From Clostridiaceae bacterium JG1575 (GTDB lineage: Bacteria > Bacillota > Clostridia > Clostridiales > Clostridiaceae): a DNA stretch of 64,000 bases. The stretch spans positions 52,754 to 116,753 of the forward strand of contig LQGW01000037.1 of NCBI GenBank assembly GCA_002838815.1, in the 5' to 3' direction. The notes beneath the pieces are model-generated. The model saw nothing but the letters and a program-made list of their open reading frames with translations. It was not told where the DNA came from and made no database searches. The translations under genes and the position numbers were made by a program. Within the stretch, counting starts at the first letter, position 1. Each line of letters starts with the position of its first letter. Of this stretch, positions 1 to 9,073 are shown piece after piece.

Positions 1-275
1 AGTTCGTGGGCCAGGTGTACGTATTGAAGAAAGAGGAAGGCGGACGCCACACCCCGTTCTTCGACGGATACAGACCCCAGTTCTACTTCAGAACGACGGA
101 CGTAACGGGAAGCATCAAGCTGCCCGATGGCATGGAAATGGTTATGCCTGGGGATCACATCGACATGAACGTTGAACTGATCACGCCGGTGGCCATGGAC
201 GAAGGACTGCGTTTCGCCATCCGTGAAGGCGGACGGACCGTAGGATCCGGCGTCGTATCCAAGATCGTCGAATAA
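1..275 (+). CDS. tuf: Elongation factor Tu, C-terminal part (5' end outside window)
   Basis: The reading frame is open from the window edge (first full codon at 3) and stops at 273-275. The roughly 90 residues are the C-terminal beta-barrel (domain 3) of EF-Tu, recognisable from the segments [27 protein letters not shown] and ending in [13 protein letters not shown]-Tu delivers aminoacyl-tRNA to the ribosome as a GTP complex. The GTPase domain lies upstream of the window. A hairpin terminator follows, so tuf does not appear to read into the S10 operon as it does in many Firmicutes. Confidence 0.97.
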   Translation, partial: FVGQVYVLKKEEGGRHTPFFDGYRPQFYFRTTDVTGSIKLPDGMEMVMPGDHIDMNVELITPVAMDEGLRFAIREGGRTVGSGVVSKIVE

Positions 276-279
276 TGGT

Positions 280-352
280 CCAGGAGCACCTGCTCCTTGG
301 CGACAACAGCAAGGCACTCGTTCCCCCAAGGGGACGGGGCCTTGTTTTCGTT
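280..352 (+). terminator. Terminator after tuf (two hairpins)
   Basis: A first hairpin pairs CCAGGAGCA (280-288) with TGCTCCTTGG (291-300). A second pairs CAAGGC (310-315) with GCCTTG (339-344), with an inner CGTTCCCC/GGGGACG stem, and is followed by TTTTCGTTT. The second has Rho-independent terminator form. Confidence 0.75.
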
Positions 353-402
353 TCCGCTTCGTTCTTTCAGGAAAAAAGCGACCGCGGATTGAAAAGGTTT
401 AG

Positions 403-408
403 TATAAT
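403..408 (+). promoter_or_regulatory. Candidate -10 box for the DyP gene
   Basis: A perfect TATAAT lies at 403-408, about 48 bases before the start codon. No good -35 hexamer is present at 16-18 bases, so the promoter is only tentative. Confidence 0.4.
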
Positions 409-455
409 AAAAGGAACTAGGAAACGCTGCCAAAAGGCAAAAAGGAGGGTGCACA

Positions 456-1397
456 ATGGATATGATGCATCAGCAGGTACAGGATGTCGCCGTGGGGCCG
501 GGAGAACACGCTCAATTTATGGTGTTCCGCTTGAAAGAAGGCGAAGAAGCTACGGAAAAGGCGCGGGAAGTGGCGGGACTATTCCCCAGCATCTTACGCA
601 GCATGCGCAACCGCTTTCCGGAGCTTCGGGTCTTCGGCGTGATGGGCTTTGGGCGCGACGCATGGGAACGACTGTACCCGCAGGTGGGATTGCCGCGGGA
701 GCTGGTCAATTTTGAACCCATTGTGGGCGAGCGCCATGTGGCGCCATCGACGCCCGGGGATCTACTGTTCCATTTGCGGGGGCAGCGGCGCGCGGTGGTG
801 TTTGAAATGGCCCGGCTTTTGGCACAGGAGCTCGGGGATGCCGTCGTCATGGAAGATGAGGTTCAAGGATTCCGCTATTTTGATGGCCGAGCCATGATTG
901 GTTTTGTGGACGGGACCGAGAATCCGGAATTTGATACGGAAACCTATGCCCTCATCGGATCGGAAGATCCGGAGTTTATGGGCGGCAGCTACGCCTTCGT
1001 GCAAAAGTACGTGCACGATATGACGCGCTGGAACGCCATGTCCACCGAGGAACAAGAGCGCACCATCGGGCGCAGAAAGTTTACGGATCTTGAAATTCCT
1101 GAGGAAGAAAAAGCGGAGAATGCCCACAACGTCGTCACGAACATCGAGGGACCAAATGGGGAAGAACAAAAGATTGTTCGGGCCAACATGCCCTTTGCTC
1201 ATGTGGCCAAGGGGGAATACGGGACCTATTTTGTCAGCTACGCCCGATCCTTCGCCATCACGCATAAGATGCTCGAGAATATGTTCGTTGGGGATCCCGT
1301 AGGCAACAGCGACCTGCTGTTGGAGGTCTCCGAGGCGGTGACGGGCAGTCTCTTCTTTGTCCCAACCATCGCGTTCTTGGCCGAGCATTCCGAATAA
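456..1397 (+). CDS. Dyp-type haem peroxidase (class B / YfeX-like)
   Basis: A 313-residue protein preceded by AAAAGGAGGG at a suitable distance from the ATG. It carries the DyP signature GFVDG (149-153) with the distal Asp152. His224 in the segment ENAHNV is the likely proximal haem ligand, and Arg242 in VRANMPF is the likely distal arginine. The length and the segment IGRRKFTDLEIPEEEKAENAHN match class B (YfeX/DypB) enzymes. These oxidise substrates with hydrogen peroxide and are cytosolic or encapsulin cargo. I see no Tat signal, no clear C-terminal encapsulin-targeting tail, and no encapsulin gene nearby. The gene stands alone between two terminators. In an anaerobe a role in peroxide defence or haem handling is an inference. 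Confidence 0.92.
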   Translation: MDMMHQQVQDVAVGPGEHAQFMVFRLKEGEEATEKAREVAGLFPSILRSMRNRFPELRVFGVMGFGRDAWERLYPQVGLPRELVNFEPIVGERHVAPSTPGDLLFHLRGQRRAVVFEMARLLAQELGDAVVMEDEVQGFRYFDGRAMIGFVDGTENPEFDTETYALIGSEDPEFMGGSYAFVQKYVHDMTRWNAMSTEEQERTIGRRKFTDLEIPEEEKAENAHNVVTNIEGPNGEEQKIVRANMPFAHVAKGEYGTYFVSYARSFAITHKMLENMFVGDPVGNSDLLLEVSEAVTGSLFFVPTIAFLAEHSE

Positions 1398-1400
1398 ATG

Positions 1401-1446
1401 AAAAATCCTCGAAGGCTCACCGTCAGAGCGCCTTCGAGGATTTTTT
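1401..1446. terminator. Bidirectional terminator between convergent genes
   Basis: A 16-bp perfect stem pairs 1401-1416 with 1430-1445. It has A-rich left and T-rich right flanks, so it can terminate the DyP gene (+) and methionine gamma-lyase (-). Confidence 0.9.
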
Positions 1447-1506
1447 CTATTCGTCTATGTTTGGGGGTCGTTCCCTGGAATTTCGCCCAAGGGACGAGCC
1501 TTGAGC

Positions 1507-2700
1507 TTACACCAAAGCGTCCAAGGATTGTTTGAGGTCCGCAATGATGTCTTCGGGATCTTCCAAGCCGACCGAAATTCGCACCAAGCCCTCCGCGATG
1601 TCGCAAAGAGCCCGTTCTTCTTCGGTGTAGGGGGAGTGGGTCATGGAGGCGGGATGCTGGATGAGGGTTTCACAGTCTCCAAGGCTCACGGCCAAGGTGC
1701 AAAGGTCTAGAGTATTCATCAGGTGAATGCCGGCATCCCGCCCGCCCTTTAAGAAGAAGGCGATCATGGCGCCCGGCAGCTTCATTTGTTTTTTGGCCAA
1801 ATCATGTTGCTCAAAAGAAGCGAGTCCTGGATACATCACTTTTTCCACGGCAGGATGGGATTCCAAGAATTCAGCCACCTTTTGCGCATTTTGGCAGTGC
1901 CGCTCCATGCGGATCTCCAGCGTCTTCATGCCTCGGTTGATCAAGAAGGAATCAAAGGGGGATAAGACCGCTCCCGTCATATACTTGAGCCCCACGGTAC
2001 GAACTTCGTCGATGAATTCCTGAGTTCCGACGACAAAGCCTGCGATGACGTCGCCGTGGCCGTTGAGGTATTTGGTGGCGGAATGCAAGACGACGTCCGC
2101 CCCCCATTCCAGGGGACGCTGCAGGTAGGGCGTGCAGTAGGTGTTGTCTACGACGAGGATGCATTCGGGCACCGAGTGGGCAATTTTTGCCAGCTCTTCA
2201 ATGTCGCTGAGGTAGTTGTTGGGGTTGGCGGGGCTCTCCGTATACACCATGCGGGTGTTGGGCTTCATGAGCTTTCGGACGTTTTCCGGATCCCGAATGT
2301 CGCAAAAGTCCACTTCGACGCCGAATTTAGTCAGCCCGTGTAAGAAGAATTCAAAGGTGCACCCGTAAAGGGTCTTGGCGGCCACCAAGTGATCGCCGGC
2401 TTTGAGCTTAGTCAGGCAAAGAGAAGTAACCGCGCCCATACCGCTGCCAAAGGAGATGCCGGCTTCGGCGCCTTCCAAATCGGCGAGCTTTTTCTCGGCT
2501 TGGGTTAGGGTAGGGTTAGAGACCCGGGTATAAATATAGCCCTCTTCCTCCATGGCGAAACGGCGTCCGCCTTGTTCTGCGGAGTCGAAGATAAAGGTGG
2601 AGGTTTGGTAGATGGGCGTGGCAAGGGCTCCATATTTGTTGCTTTCGTATCCGGAGTGGATGGCGCGGGTGCTAAAACCTTTAAATTTGTCGTGATTCAT
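1507..2700 (-). CDS. mgl: Methionine gamma-lyase (PLP enzyme)
   Basis: A 397-residue Cys/Met-metabolism PLP enzyme. The family degrades L-methionine to methanethiol, 2-oxobutyrate and ammonia. The PLP lysine is Lys210 in [12 protein letters not shown]. The active-site segment LYGCTFEFF places Cys114 where methionine gamma-lyases have their diagnostic Cys (Cys116 in Pseudomonas), whereas cystathionine lyases and synthases have another residue there. The N-terminal RAIHSGYE and TPIYQTSTF blocks and the YTRVSNPT phosphate-binding block are intact. The start is supported by AGGAGC about 8 bases upstream. It is monocistronic and convergent with the DyP gene. Cystathionine gamma-lyase is the main alternative, but the Cys makes it less likely. 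Confidence 0.87.
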   Translation of the reverse strand: MNHDKFKGFSTRAIHSGYESNKYGALATPIYQTSTFIFDSAEQGGRRFAMEEEGYIYTRVSNPTLTQAEKKLADLEGAEAGISFGSGMGAVTSLCLTKLKAGDHLVAAKTLYGCTFEFFLHGLTKFGVEVDFCDIRDPENVRKLMKPNTRMVYTESPANPNNYLSDIEELAKIAHSVPECILVVDNTYCTPYLQRPLEWGADVVLHSATKYLNGHGDVIAGFVVGTQEFIDEVRTVGLKYMTGAVLSPFDSFLINRGMKTLEIRMERHCQNAQKVAEFLESHPAVEKVMYPGLASFEQHDLAKKQMKLPGAMIAFFLKGGRDAGIHLMNTLDLCTLAVSLGDCETLIQHPASMTHSPYTEEERALCDIAEGLVRISVGLEDPEDIIADLKQSLDALV

Positions 2701-2738
2701 AAATGGGCTCCTTTTGTCTACGATTACAGTACAGGTAG

Positions 2739-2747
2739 ATTATACCA
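2739..2747 (-). promoter_or_regulatory. Extended -10 promoter of mgl
   Basis: Read on the minus strand this is TGGTATAAT, an extended -10 (TGnTATAAT), about 38 bases before the mgl start. The -35 region is weak. Confidence 0.6.
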
Positions 2748-3905
2748 AAGGAGACCCGCTTTGGGGAGGGGAAGAGCTCACGAAGAGCACATTCCCTCGT
2801 GGTACGTGGCAAGAAAAAGCAGAGATTAATGGGAAATAGACAAGAGAAAAAGGAATTTGACGCCAAATAATTCAGCTAGGAGACGCTTTCGTACAGCTTG
2901 TGGAAATTACGTGGGGAGGACAGTTAAGGGAGGGCGTCCACAGCCCGGGGAATATAATGAACAAAAGATGAACACAAAGGATTCGCGCAAAAGGAAATGC
3001 TCGTTGAGGCGCAGACATGAAAGCGATGAGGAACGCCCGTTTCGTTAGGGAGGTTGATGCGCTGGGTGCTTTGAAAAACAAACCATTGAATCGTTACAAT
3101 TCTTTAACGATAAAAAGCGCTTAAAACAGTTGAAATGGCAAGGTAAACTGGATACAATAAAGGTAATTCAAAAGAAAGAGCCCTCTTCGATAACAAATCG
3201 ATACAAGAAGAAGGATGCTTCCATTGAATGTGATCTGTGGAAAAGGCTTCAATCATAGGGTTGGGAATGGACCTCCAAGTCGCCCCCCTCACTGAAAACC
3301 CCCCAATGGATCCTTTGTAAGCTTCCCTTCGAGGATTGGATCGATGGTTCATCAAAGAAAATCCTTCCTTTGGAATAACCCAAGGACTCCAATACTGGGT
3401 TCCGAGTTCTTCAAAAAGAGCAGCAGATCTCCTTACTGAAGGATCCGATGTACTTCTCTCAGCGAATGCCTTTGAACCGAATGGAGTTTCAAAAAAACTG
3501 ATAATCGAGGTGGTAGCCGATGCAGGAAGAGCGGACGGCGACTCCACCGAAATCACCAGCCTAGTTCGATCGATCTGTCCTTGAGGCAGGAAGCCAGGAT
3601 CCATTCCTCTTTGGAAGACTCCCAAAGCTTCTTCCCCAGACAATGAATCCAATGATTCAGATCCCATCGCCTGAGGCGTAACTCAAAAGAGCTGGTGACG
3701 ATGGAGTTCCCAAAGCAAAACGATGACAAAACGACCCGCCGCAGATCCGAACCGGGATTCTCGGTACCCTTGCTCGCCGGCGAACGGCCAGGCAGCAACC
3801 CAGTGTACAAGTCCAATCGGGACGTAAACACAACCTGTACAAACCTGGAAGAGGTTATAACAAACTAAGGGATCGGAGGTCATCGCACACAACTGAATAA
3901 GAGAT
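2748..3905. other. Long gap with degraded coding remnants, no intact gene
   Basis: More than 1.1 kb has no ORF with a good start, ribosome-binding site and family resemblance. Three plus-strand stretches still read like protein but are short and in different frames. One spans about 3058-3255 and is rich in Lys/Gln/Leu, containing KRLKQLKWQGKLDTIKV. One lies near 3390-3505 and contains ISLLKDPMYFSQRMPLNRM. One lies near 3680-3867 and contains GFSVPLLAGERPG. I could not assign them to a family. A minus-strand ORF of 187 codons at 3104-3667 is probably a shadow. The stretch ends in a strong terminator. A decayed gene or mobile element is the likeliest reading. Confidence 0.45.
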
Positions 3906-3944
3906 AAGGAAAGGCAGCAGATTCATTTTCTGCTGCCTTTCCTT
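3906..3944 (+). terminator. Strong hairpin terminator after the decayed region
   Basis: A perfect 16-bp stem (AAGGAAAGGCAGCAGA at 3906-3921 with its complement at 3929-3944) has a 7-base loop. It marks the end of a former or unrecognised transcript and insulates the permease gene. Confidence 0.8.
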
Positions 3945-4098
3945 TGGGGCGGGCGCTCGGCCTGCTGCCCTTGAAATAAAGTTGGCTTTGGGGAGCCCTC
4001 CCGGTTTTCGCTCCAGCATCTCAGCAGATGAAAGGGATCCTCCTCAAGTAGGGTTTGTATTTTCAAACGATCTTTTTAAAAAGTTTAAAGAAAGGATA

Positions 4099-4133
4099 CC
4101 CTTCGAGAGCATCGCTCATGCTATCCTTGGAGA
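4099..4133 (+). promoter_or_regulatory. Leader hairpin before the permease gene
   Basis: AAGGAT near 4099 can pair with ATCCTT near 4128, and inside it AGCAT pairs with ATGCT around CGCTC. The hairpin sits about 15 bases before the ribosome-binding site of the permease. Its function is unknown. Confidence 0.35.
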
Positions 4134-4161
4134 AATCTATCGATGGAAGGAGGAAGAGCCC

Positions 4162-5427
4162 ATGGAGAAACCAGGAGGCTTTCGGCGGGAGCTGACTTTT
4201 TGGGGTGCCCTGGCCTTGGGACTGGGATCGGTTCTTGGGGCGGGGATTTTTGTCGTCACGGGCCTTGCCGCTTCTGTGGTCGGTCCAGCTTTTTTGCTGG
4301 GAATGATTCTGGCCGGAGGCGTTGCATTATGCAATGGCTTTTCTTGTTCGCGCCTTGCGAGGCGGTATCCTTATGCCGGGGGTACGTATGAATACGGCTG
4401 CCAAGTGCTGACCCCTCAGTGGGGGTTTGCCGCAGGATGGATGTTTTTGGTCTCCAAGTGCGCCGCGGCGGGGGCAGCGGCTTTGGGCACCGGCGCCTAC
4501 CTTAGGATGCTCTGGCCTTCCTTGGATCCCAGGATTGCGGGGCTTGGGGCAGTGGTCCTTTTAACCCTTTGCAACCTTTGGGGCATCAAAAAAGCCGGTC
4601 GCCTAAATCAAGCGGTACTCCTTGTGACCCTCGCCTCCCTGGGCTTTTTTGTGATTCGAGGACTGCCTCAGGCCACTGCTTCGCACTTTACACCGTTTAT
4701 GCCCCAGGGCCCGGGCAGCGTGTTGCAGGCGGCGTCCCTCTTGTTCTTTGCCTTCACAGGGTATGCCCGAATCACGACTTTGGGCTCGGAGGTTAAGGAT
4801 CCCCAGCGGACGATTCCAAGGGTGCTACGGGCCACGCTGTTGTTGGCCTTAGCGCTTTATCTGGCGGTGGGTGTTACGGCGGTGGGCCTTGTGGGGGCCA
4901 AGGCCCTGGGGGACTCTTCGGCGCCCCTGGACCGGGCGGCTCTTGCCATCTCTGGCTCGTTTCCCTTGGGCTTTCTCACCTTGGGCGCGGCCTGCGCTAT
5001 GGTGGGGGTGCTGCTGTCACAGATTCTCGGAATCTCCCGCATGATGTACGCCATGGCACAGCGGGGAGATCTACCGGCCCCCTTGGGGCGATTAAATCAA
5101 CGGGGCGTTCCCAAAGAGGCGCTCTTTGTCACCGCCATCTTGATTTTTGCAGTGGTGTTCACAGGGACCATTCCCTGGATCGCTCAAACGGCCAGCGTGG
5201 CGATTTTGCTGTACTACAGCATCGCGAACCTTTGCGCTCTTTCCATGCCCGAAGGGGAGGGAACCTCTCGGCGCTACGTCTCCTGGATCGGTCTTTTCGC
5301 TTGCCTTTTGTTGGCGTTGTCCTTATCTCCTCTCATTTTGTTGCAAGGCGCATTGCTTCTTGGGGTGGGCTTTCTTCTCCGGGCGATCTTTCGGCGCTGG
5401 GGACAAAATAGGCAAAAGCCCTATTAA
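4162..5427 (+). CDS. APC-superfamily amino-acid permease
   Basis: The preferred start is the ATG at 4162 (MEKPGGFRREL), which has a perfect AGGAGG-type site at 4148-4153. The longer in-frame ATG at 3982 has no such site and adds a non-membrane stretch. This gives 421 residues with about 12 hydrophobic segments. The first contains GLGSVLGAGIFVVTG, the glycine-rich TM1 motif of amino acid–polyamine–organocation transporters that binds the substrate backbone. Substrate cannot be read from sequence; an amino acid is the family expectation. It is monocistronic and convergent with the XRE gene. It could supply substrates to the fermentation genes in this window, but that is inference. Confidence 0.85.
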   Translation: MEKPGGFRRELTFWGALALGLGSVLGAGIFVVTGLAASVVGPAFLLGMILAGGVALCNGFSCSRLARRYPYAGGTYEYGCQVLTPQWGFAAGWMFLVSKCAAAGAAALGTGAYLRMLWPSLDPRIAGLGAVVLLTLCNLWGIKKAGRLNQAVLLVTLASLGFFVIRGLPQATASHFTPFMPQGPGSVLQAASLLFFAFTGYARITTLGSEVKDPQRTIPRVLRATLLLALALYLAVGVTAVGLVGAKALGDSSAPLDRAALAISGSFPLGFLTLGAACAMVGVLLSQILGISRMMYAMAQRGDLPAPLGRLNQRGVPKEALFVTAILIFAVVFTGTIPWIAQTASVAILLYYSIANLCALSMPEGEGTSRRYVSWIGLFACLLLALSLSPLILLQGALLLGVGFLLRAIFRRWGQNRQKPY

Positions 5428-5592
5428 ATTAGGAAGAATTTATGGGGCGACGGCGAGCTCGACCAACTGCGCCCCTTCTTCGGTTTCCGCTTACGGGACC
5501 AAGTCCGGGCGCGGTCTAGTTCATCCACAAGAAAATAGGCATTGGCAAAAGAGGGAAGGGTTGCGAAAAAGGCGAAGCCTTCGTTCGATCCT

Positions 5593-6426
5593 TTACTTTT
5601 GGCGAGCGCGAAGCTGGCGCTGAATCCAGCAGTCTAGATTTTCGGGATCGAGAAAGGGAAGAACCGCTTGGGGATCGGCCGAAGATAAGCAAGGATGGTT
5701 CAAAAAAGAGGAGAGAGCTTCTGATTTTACAAAGGCGCTAATGGACTGTAAAAAGGGGGCGGAGAATCTTTGGGGATTCTCCGCCACGGCAGCTTCCACG
5801 TGGCCTGCGGCGCCGTCTCCCCAAAAAGGCGCTGCAGCAATGAGGAGATTTTTCGGCAAAGGGTCTTCCTTTAATAACCGCTCAACTAGAGCCTCCAAAA
5901 GGTCCTCATCCAAGTGTGGCAAGAGCCCCAAAAGGGAATGCTCCGGGGGCAAGGGGTTCTCGGCCAAAAGTTGCTCAATAAGACGTTGCAAGTGCTCCCG
6001 ATCCAAATGCACGGCCAGGGCGGAGAGATCTTCCAGGGATTCTCCATGCGCTAGGGCAGCGTGGGTGAGTAAGAGCAGCGTATCTTCCGATACGAAGGGA
6101 GCAAGCGCCAATACATCGCTCAAGGGAAAGGCCCAAGCTTTGGGACCGTCCGCCAAGGGCTCCTCTTTAGAGGGGGTGGGGCCTTCTCCGGTGGCAACCT
6201 TTGCCAAGCGAACTTCCTCTTCGGGGTCTAAAAGATCGTCCAAGGGGAGTGCAAACAGACGGGCGAGATCCTTTAGGCGTAGAATGTCGGGCATGGATTG
6301 GCCGCGTTCCCAATTGGAGACGGCCTGGTAGGTGACGCCAAGGGCGTCGGCCAGATCCTGCTGGGTTCGATTGGACGCTTTGCGGTATCGGGCAATTCGC
6401 TGTCCGATGATTTTCATTTCAAACAT
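5593..6426 (-). CDS. XRE-family HTH transcriptional regulator
   Basis: A 277-residue protein. Residues about 5-60 form a classical XRE helix-turn-helix (IGQRIARYRKASNRTQQDLA, then VTYQAVSNWERG). The rest is a leucine- and acid-rich, helical, repeat-like region without a recognised ligand domain; its repeating pattern (LLPHLDEDLLEALVERLL and similar) suggests a helical-repeat protein-interaction module. The start MFEMKII follows GGAGG with 8 bases spacing. The targets are unknown; the neighbouring permease is a candidate by position only. Confidence 0.83.
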   Translation of the reverse strand: MFEMKIIGQRIARYRKASNRTQQDLADALGVTYQAVSNWERGQSMPDILRLKDLARLFALPLDDLLDPEEEVRLAKVATGEGPTPSKEEPLADGPKAWAFPLSDVLALAPFVSEDTLLLLTHAALAHGESLEDLSALAVHLDREHLQRLIEQLLAENPLPPEHSLLGLLPHLDEDLLEALVERLLKEDPLPKNLLIAAAPFWGDGAAGHVEAAVAENPQRFSAPFLQSISAFVKSEALSSFLNHPCLSSADPQAVLPFLDPENLDCWIQRQLRARQK

Positions 6427-6644
6427 TAGGGGATCCTCCGTGGGCGCGGTTGCGCCGGGGGGTATTGTGGAACCAAAAGGGCAACGGTGGCGTCCTTGGA
6501 AAGAGCGCTTATTTTATTGTAAGCACCTTTTGCGCTCCTCGTCCATCAACTGATCCTTGAGGCTGGAGAAAAACGGGGCCAGGGCACCGCTTTCTATCAC
6601 AAAAGAGAGTTTGGAGTGAAACCAGGGAACTTGAATGACGCTTT

Positions 6645-6667
6645 GCCGCCGCTTTTGGCGGTTTTTT
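6645..6667 (+). terminator. Orphan plus-strand terminator
   Basis: CCGCC (6646-6650) pairs with GGCGG (6657-6661), followed by six T. No plus-strand gene lies directly upstream, so it either ends a small unannotated transcript in 6480-6645 or shields the ribosomal operon from read-through. Confidence 0.6.
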
Positions 6668-6708
6668 CGCGGGAGCAAAAAGTTTTTGGGCTAAAATTTT
6701 AAAAAGCA

Positions 6709-6737
6709 TTGTAAATACCGAGCGGCTTGGCTAAAAT
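6709..6737 (+). promoter_or_regulatory. Promoter candidate P1 of the S10 operon
   Basis: TTGTAA (6709-6714) and TAAAAT (6732-6737) are separated by 17 bases. It would give a leader of about 295 bases before rpsJ. Confidence 0.6.
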
Positions 6738-6804
6738 ACCTAAGCTTGGGTAAATAGCGCAGGGAATTCTTCCGATAGCTTTTTGACGGGTCGGTCAAAA
6801 GGCA

Positions 6805-6833
6805 TGGACAAGAAGAAAGATCTGTGGTATTCT
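6805..6833 (+). promoter_or_regulatory. Promoter candidate P2 of the S10 operon
   Basis: TGGACA (6805-6810) and TATTCT (6828-6833) are separated by 17 bases. Transcription from about 6840 would give a leader of about 200 bases. Confidence 0.65.
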
Positions 6834-6840
6834 ATCTAAG

Positions 6841-7038
6841 TTGCGAAACAGTAGCGATGACTCAGGAGGTTGCTGGACTTCCAGGGAATTCCTGAAGAGC
6901 GAGCCTCGGCTTTAAGCCGGACGCCGGAGTCATCTGCTGTTCCTGTGCGCTTTTTTGAGGAGACACACCCGGGACAGTTTATGGTGACGCCGCTGTTGTG
7001 CGTGGAAGGATACGTACCAGAAAACAAGGAGGAAAAAC
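6841..7038 (+). promoter_or_regulatory. Structured 5' leader of the S10 operon
   Basis: An 8-bp helix pairs GATGACTC (6856-6863) with GAGTCATC (6927-6934). It can be extended outward through bulges by ACA..GC on the left and GC.TGT on the right. It encloses a small hairpin CGGC-TTTAA-GCCG just before the right arm. Such leaders are commonly bound by an operon-encoded ribosomal protein (L4 is the regulator in E. coli). I cannot match this one to a named RNA family. AAGGAGG precedes rpsJ. Confidence 0.5.
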
Positions 7039-7347
7039 ATGGCAACTCAGAAAATCAGAATCAGACTCAAAGCTTTTGATCATTCCTTACTCGATCAGAG
7101 CGCTGAGCGAATTGTGGAAAGCGCGAAGGGATCCGGCGCAAAGGTCGTAGGACCGGTGCCGCTGCCCACGGAAAAGGAAATCGTCACGATTCTCCGGGCC
7201 GTCCACAAGTACAAGGACGCCAGAGAGCAGTTTGAGATCCGTACTCACAAGAGATTGATCGACATCGTAAACCCGACCCCGAAAACCGTCGACTCTCTCA
7301 TGAGATTGGACCTGCCTGCCGGCGTGGACATCGAAATCAAGCTTTAA
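7039..7347 (+). CDS. rpsJ: Ribosomal protein S10
   Basis: 102 residues, the usual length. Family blocks are [10 protein letters not shown] at the N-terminus, VGPVPLPT, and [17 protein letters not shown]. It is a 30S head protein that also acts in antitermination with NusB in model bacteria. It is the first gene of the ribosomal superoperon, with GGAGG before the ATG, and is followed by an 83-base gap containing two hairpins. Confidence 0.98.
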   Translation: MATQKIRIRLKAFDHSLLDQSAERIVESAKGSGAKVVGPVPLPTEKEIVTILRAVHKYKDAREQFEIRTHKRLIDIVNPTPKTVDSLMRLDLPAGVDIEIKL

Positions 7348-7349
7348 TG

Positions 7350-7400
7350 GTTTTTTAAGGATTTTTCCAAAAATCATTATGACCGCAGCGATGCTGCGAT
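7350..7400 (+). promoter_or_regulatory. Two intercistronic hairpins between rpsJ and rplC
   Basis: GATTTTT/AAAAATC around CC (near 7359-7375) and CGCAGC-GAT-GCTGCG (near 7384-7398) are both perfect. They may be mRNA processing or stability elements. Neither has a terminator T-run. Confidence 0.45.
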
Positions 7401-7430
7401 CCGCTAATCATTACAGGAGGAAAAAGCACA

Positions 7431-8060
7431 ATGAAAAAAGCAATCATGGGTAAGAAAATCGGAATGACCCAGATTTTTGACGAGCAGGGACGGATGATTC
7501 CTGTAACCGTGGTCGAAGCCCTGCCCAACGTGGTCGTACAGATCAAAACAGATGAAAAAGAAGGCTACAACGCCATTCAGGTTGGCTTCGGCGAAATCCG
7601 CGAATCCCTCGTGAATAAGCCCAGAAAGGGCACCTTTGCCAAGGCCGGCGTCACCCCCCGTCGCCACTTGAAGGAATTCCGTTTGGAAGACATCTCCACC
7701 TACCAGGTGAAGGACGAGATCAAAGTAGATCTCTTCGAAGCTGGCGAAAAGGTTGATGTATCCGGTGTTTCCAAGGGAAAAGGCTTTGCCGGCGTCATCA
7801 AGCGCTGGAACTTCAAGCGGGGACCGGAAACGCACGGATCCAAGTTCCACCGCGCACCCGGTTCTCAGGGAGCTTCCTCGGATCCTTCCAGAACCTTCAA
7901 AAACCGGAAAATGCCCGGACACATGGGGCATGTAAACCGCACGGTCCTGAACCTTGAAGTGGTGAAGGTCCTGCCCGAGAAGAACGTCATCCTGATTAAA
8001 GGCGGCATCCCTGGACCCAACAAGGGAACCGTTGTGATCAAGAACAGCGTCAAAGCATAG
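7431..8060 (+). CDS. rplC: Ribosomal protein L3
   Basis: 209 residues starting [18 protein letters not shown], the typical L3 N-terminus. The loop with [12 protein letters not shown] and PGHMGH reaches the peptidyl-transferase centre in known ribosomes. A GGAGG site precedes it, and rplD follows after 16 bases. Confidence 0.98.
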   Translation: MKKAIMGKKIGMTQIFDEQGRMIPVTVVEALPNVVVQIKTDEKEGYNAIQVGFGEIRESLVNKPRKGTFAKAGVTPRRHLKEFRLEDISTYQVKDEIKVDLFEAGEKVDVSGVSKGKGFAGVIKRWNFKRGPETHGSKFHRAPGSQGASSDPSRTFKNRKMPGHMGHVNRTVLNLEVVKVLPEKNVILIKGGIPGPNKGTVVIKNSVKA

Positions 8061-8076
8061 GAAGGAGGACTAGAAA

Positions 8077-8697
8077 ATGCCGAAAGTTGGAGTATATAAC
8101 ATGGAAGGCAGCCAGATCGGCGATCTGGAACTGAACGCTTCCGTCTTTGAATATCCCGTCAACGAAGCGGCCATGCACCAGGTGATCCTGGCGATTCAGG
8201 CCAACAAACGACAGGGAACGCAATCTGCGAAAACCCGCGCGGAAGTATCCGGCGGCGGGAAAAAGCCCTACAAGCAAAAAGGAACCGGACGTGCTCGTCA
8301 AGGCTCCACCCGTTCTCCCCAGTGGGTCCACGGTGGAATTGTCTTTGCGCCGAAACCCAGAAGCTACCGGACGTCCATCCCCAAGACCATGAAGCGGGTG
8401 GCTATGAAATCCGCCCTCTCGAGCAAGGTTGTGGATTCGCACCTTTTGGTGATGGATCAGCTCACGATGGAGGCTCCAAAGACCAAGGTCATGGCGGATC
8501 TTTTGAAGAAGCTTTCCTTGAAGAAAGCCCTCATCGTTACCGGCGAAGTCAACGAGAACGCCTGGAAGAGCGCTCGAAATATTGAAGGCATCACGATCAT
8601 GCCTTGCAACAACATCAACGTCTACGACATCGTACGACACGATACCCTCATCCTCACGAAGGATGCCGTGGCAAAACTCGAGGAGGTGTATGCATAA
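8077..8697 (+). CDS. rplD: Ribosomal protein L4
   Basis: 206 residues. The conserved loop near residues 45-80 ([21 protein letters not shown], then ARQGS.RSPQW.GG) lines the exit tunnel. In other bacteria L4 is the autoregulator of the S10 operon. Its stop overlaps the rplW start by one base (TAATG). Confidence 0.98.
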   Translation: MPKVGVYNMEGSQIGDLELNASVFEYPVNEAAMHQVILAIQANKRQGTQSAKTRAEVSGGGKKPYKQKGTGRARQGSTRSPQWVHGGIVFAPKPRSYRTSIPKTMKRVAMKSALSSKVVDSHLLVMDQLTMEAPKTKVMADLLKKLSLKKALIVTGEVNENAWKSARNIEGITIMPCNNINVYDIVRHDTLILTKDAVAKLEEVYA

Positions 8698-8999
8698 TGG
8701 CACTCAAGCTGACCAGCTGGGATATCATCCGCAAGCCCGTCATTACTGAAAAATCCATGGCGGGACAGGAAGCAAAAAAGTACACATTCCTCGTTCACGT
8801 GGATGCCGACAAGACCCAGATTAAACGCGCTGTGGAAGAAGTCTTCGATGTGAAGGTGGATTCCGTCAACGTCCAGAACCGTCTGGGCAAGGATAAGCGC
8901 GTGGGCGTCCACATGGGCAAACGAGCCGACACGAAGAAAGCAGTGGTCACTCTCACTGAAGATTCAAAGAGCATTGAGTTCTTTGAAAACATGAACTAG
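8697..8999 (+). CDS. rplW: Ribosomal protein L23
   Basis: 100 residues starting [20 protein letters not shown]. The start at 8697 overlaps the rplD stop, and AGGAGG lies 8 bases upstream. A longer in-frame ORF from 8604 is an artefact. L23 sits at the tunnel exit and docks SRP, trigger factor and SecY. Confidence 0.97.
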   Translation: MALKLTSWDIIRKPVITEKSMAGQEAKKYTFLVHVDADKTQIKRAVEEVFDVKVDSVNVQNRLGKDKRVGVHMGKRADTKKAVVTLTEDSKSIEFFENMN

Positions 9000-9019
9000 G
9001 AAGCGGATGCTCCGCTTCC
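8999..9019 (+). promoter_or_regulatory. Intercistronic hairpin between rplW and rplB
   Basis: A perfect 9-bp stem GGAAGCGGA/TCCGCTTCC with loop TGC starts at the rplW stop. It is followed by CCC rather than T, so termination is unlikely and a processing or stability role is possible. Confidence 0.45.
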
Positions 9020-9073
9020 CCCTATTGGCAAGTGAGCCAGATATCAAACACAAGGAATTAGGAGGAACTGACA

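Noticed and set aside
456-1397. Encapsulin cargo peroxidase
   Set aside because: The C-terminus lacks a convincing cargo-loading tail and no encapsulin gene is nearby, so only a DyP peroxidase is claimed.
3104-3667. 187-codon ORF on the minus strand in the decayed region
   Set aside because: No ribosome-binding site and no recognisable family; the plus-strand fragments look more protein-like.
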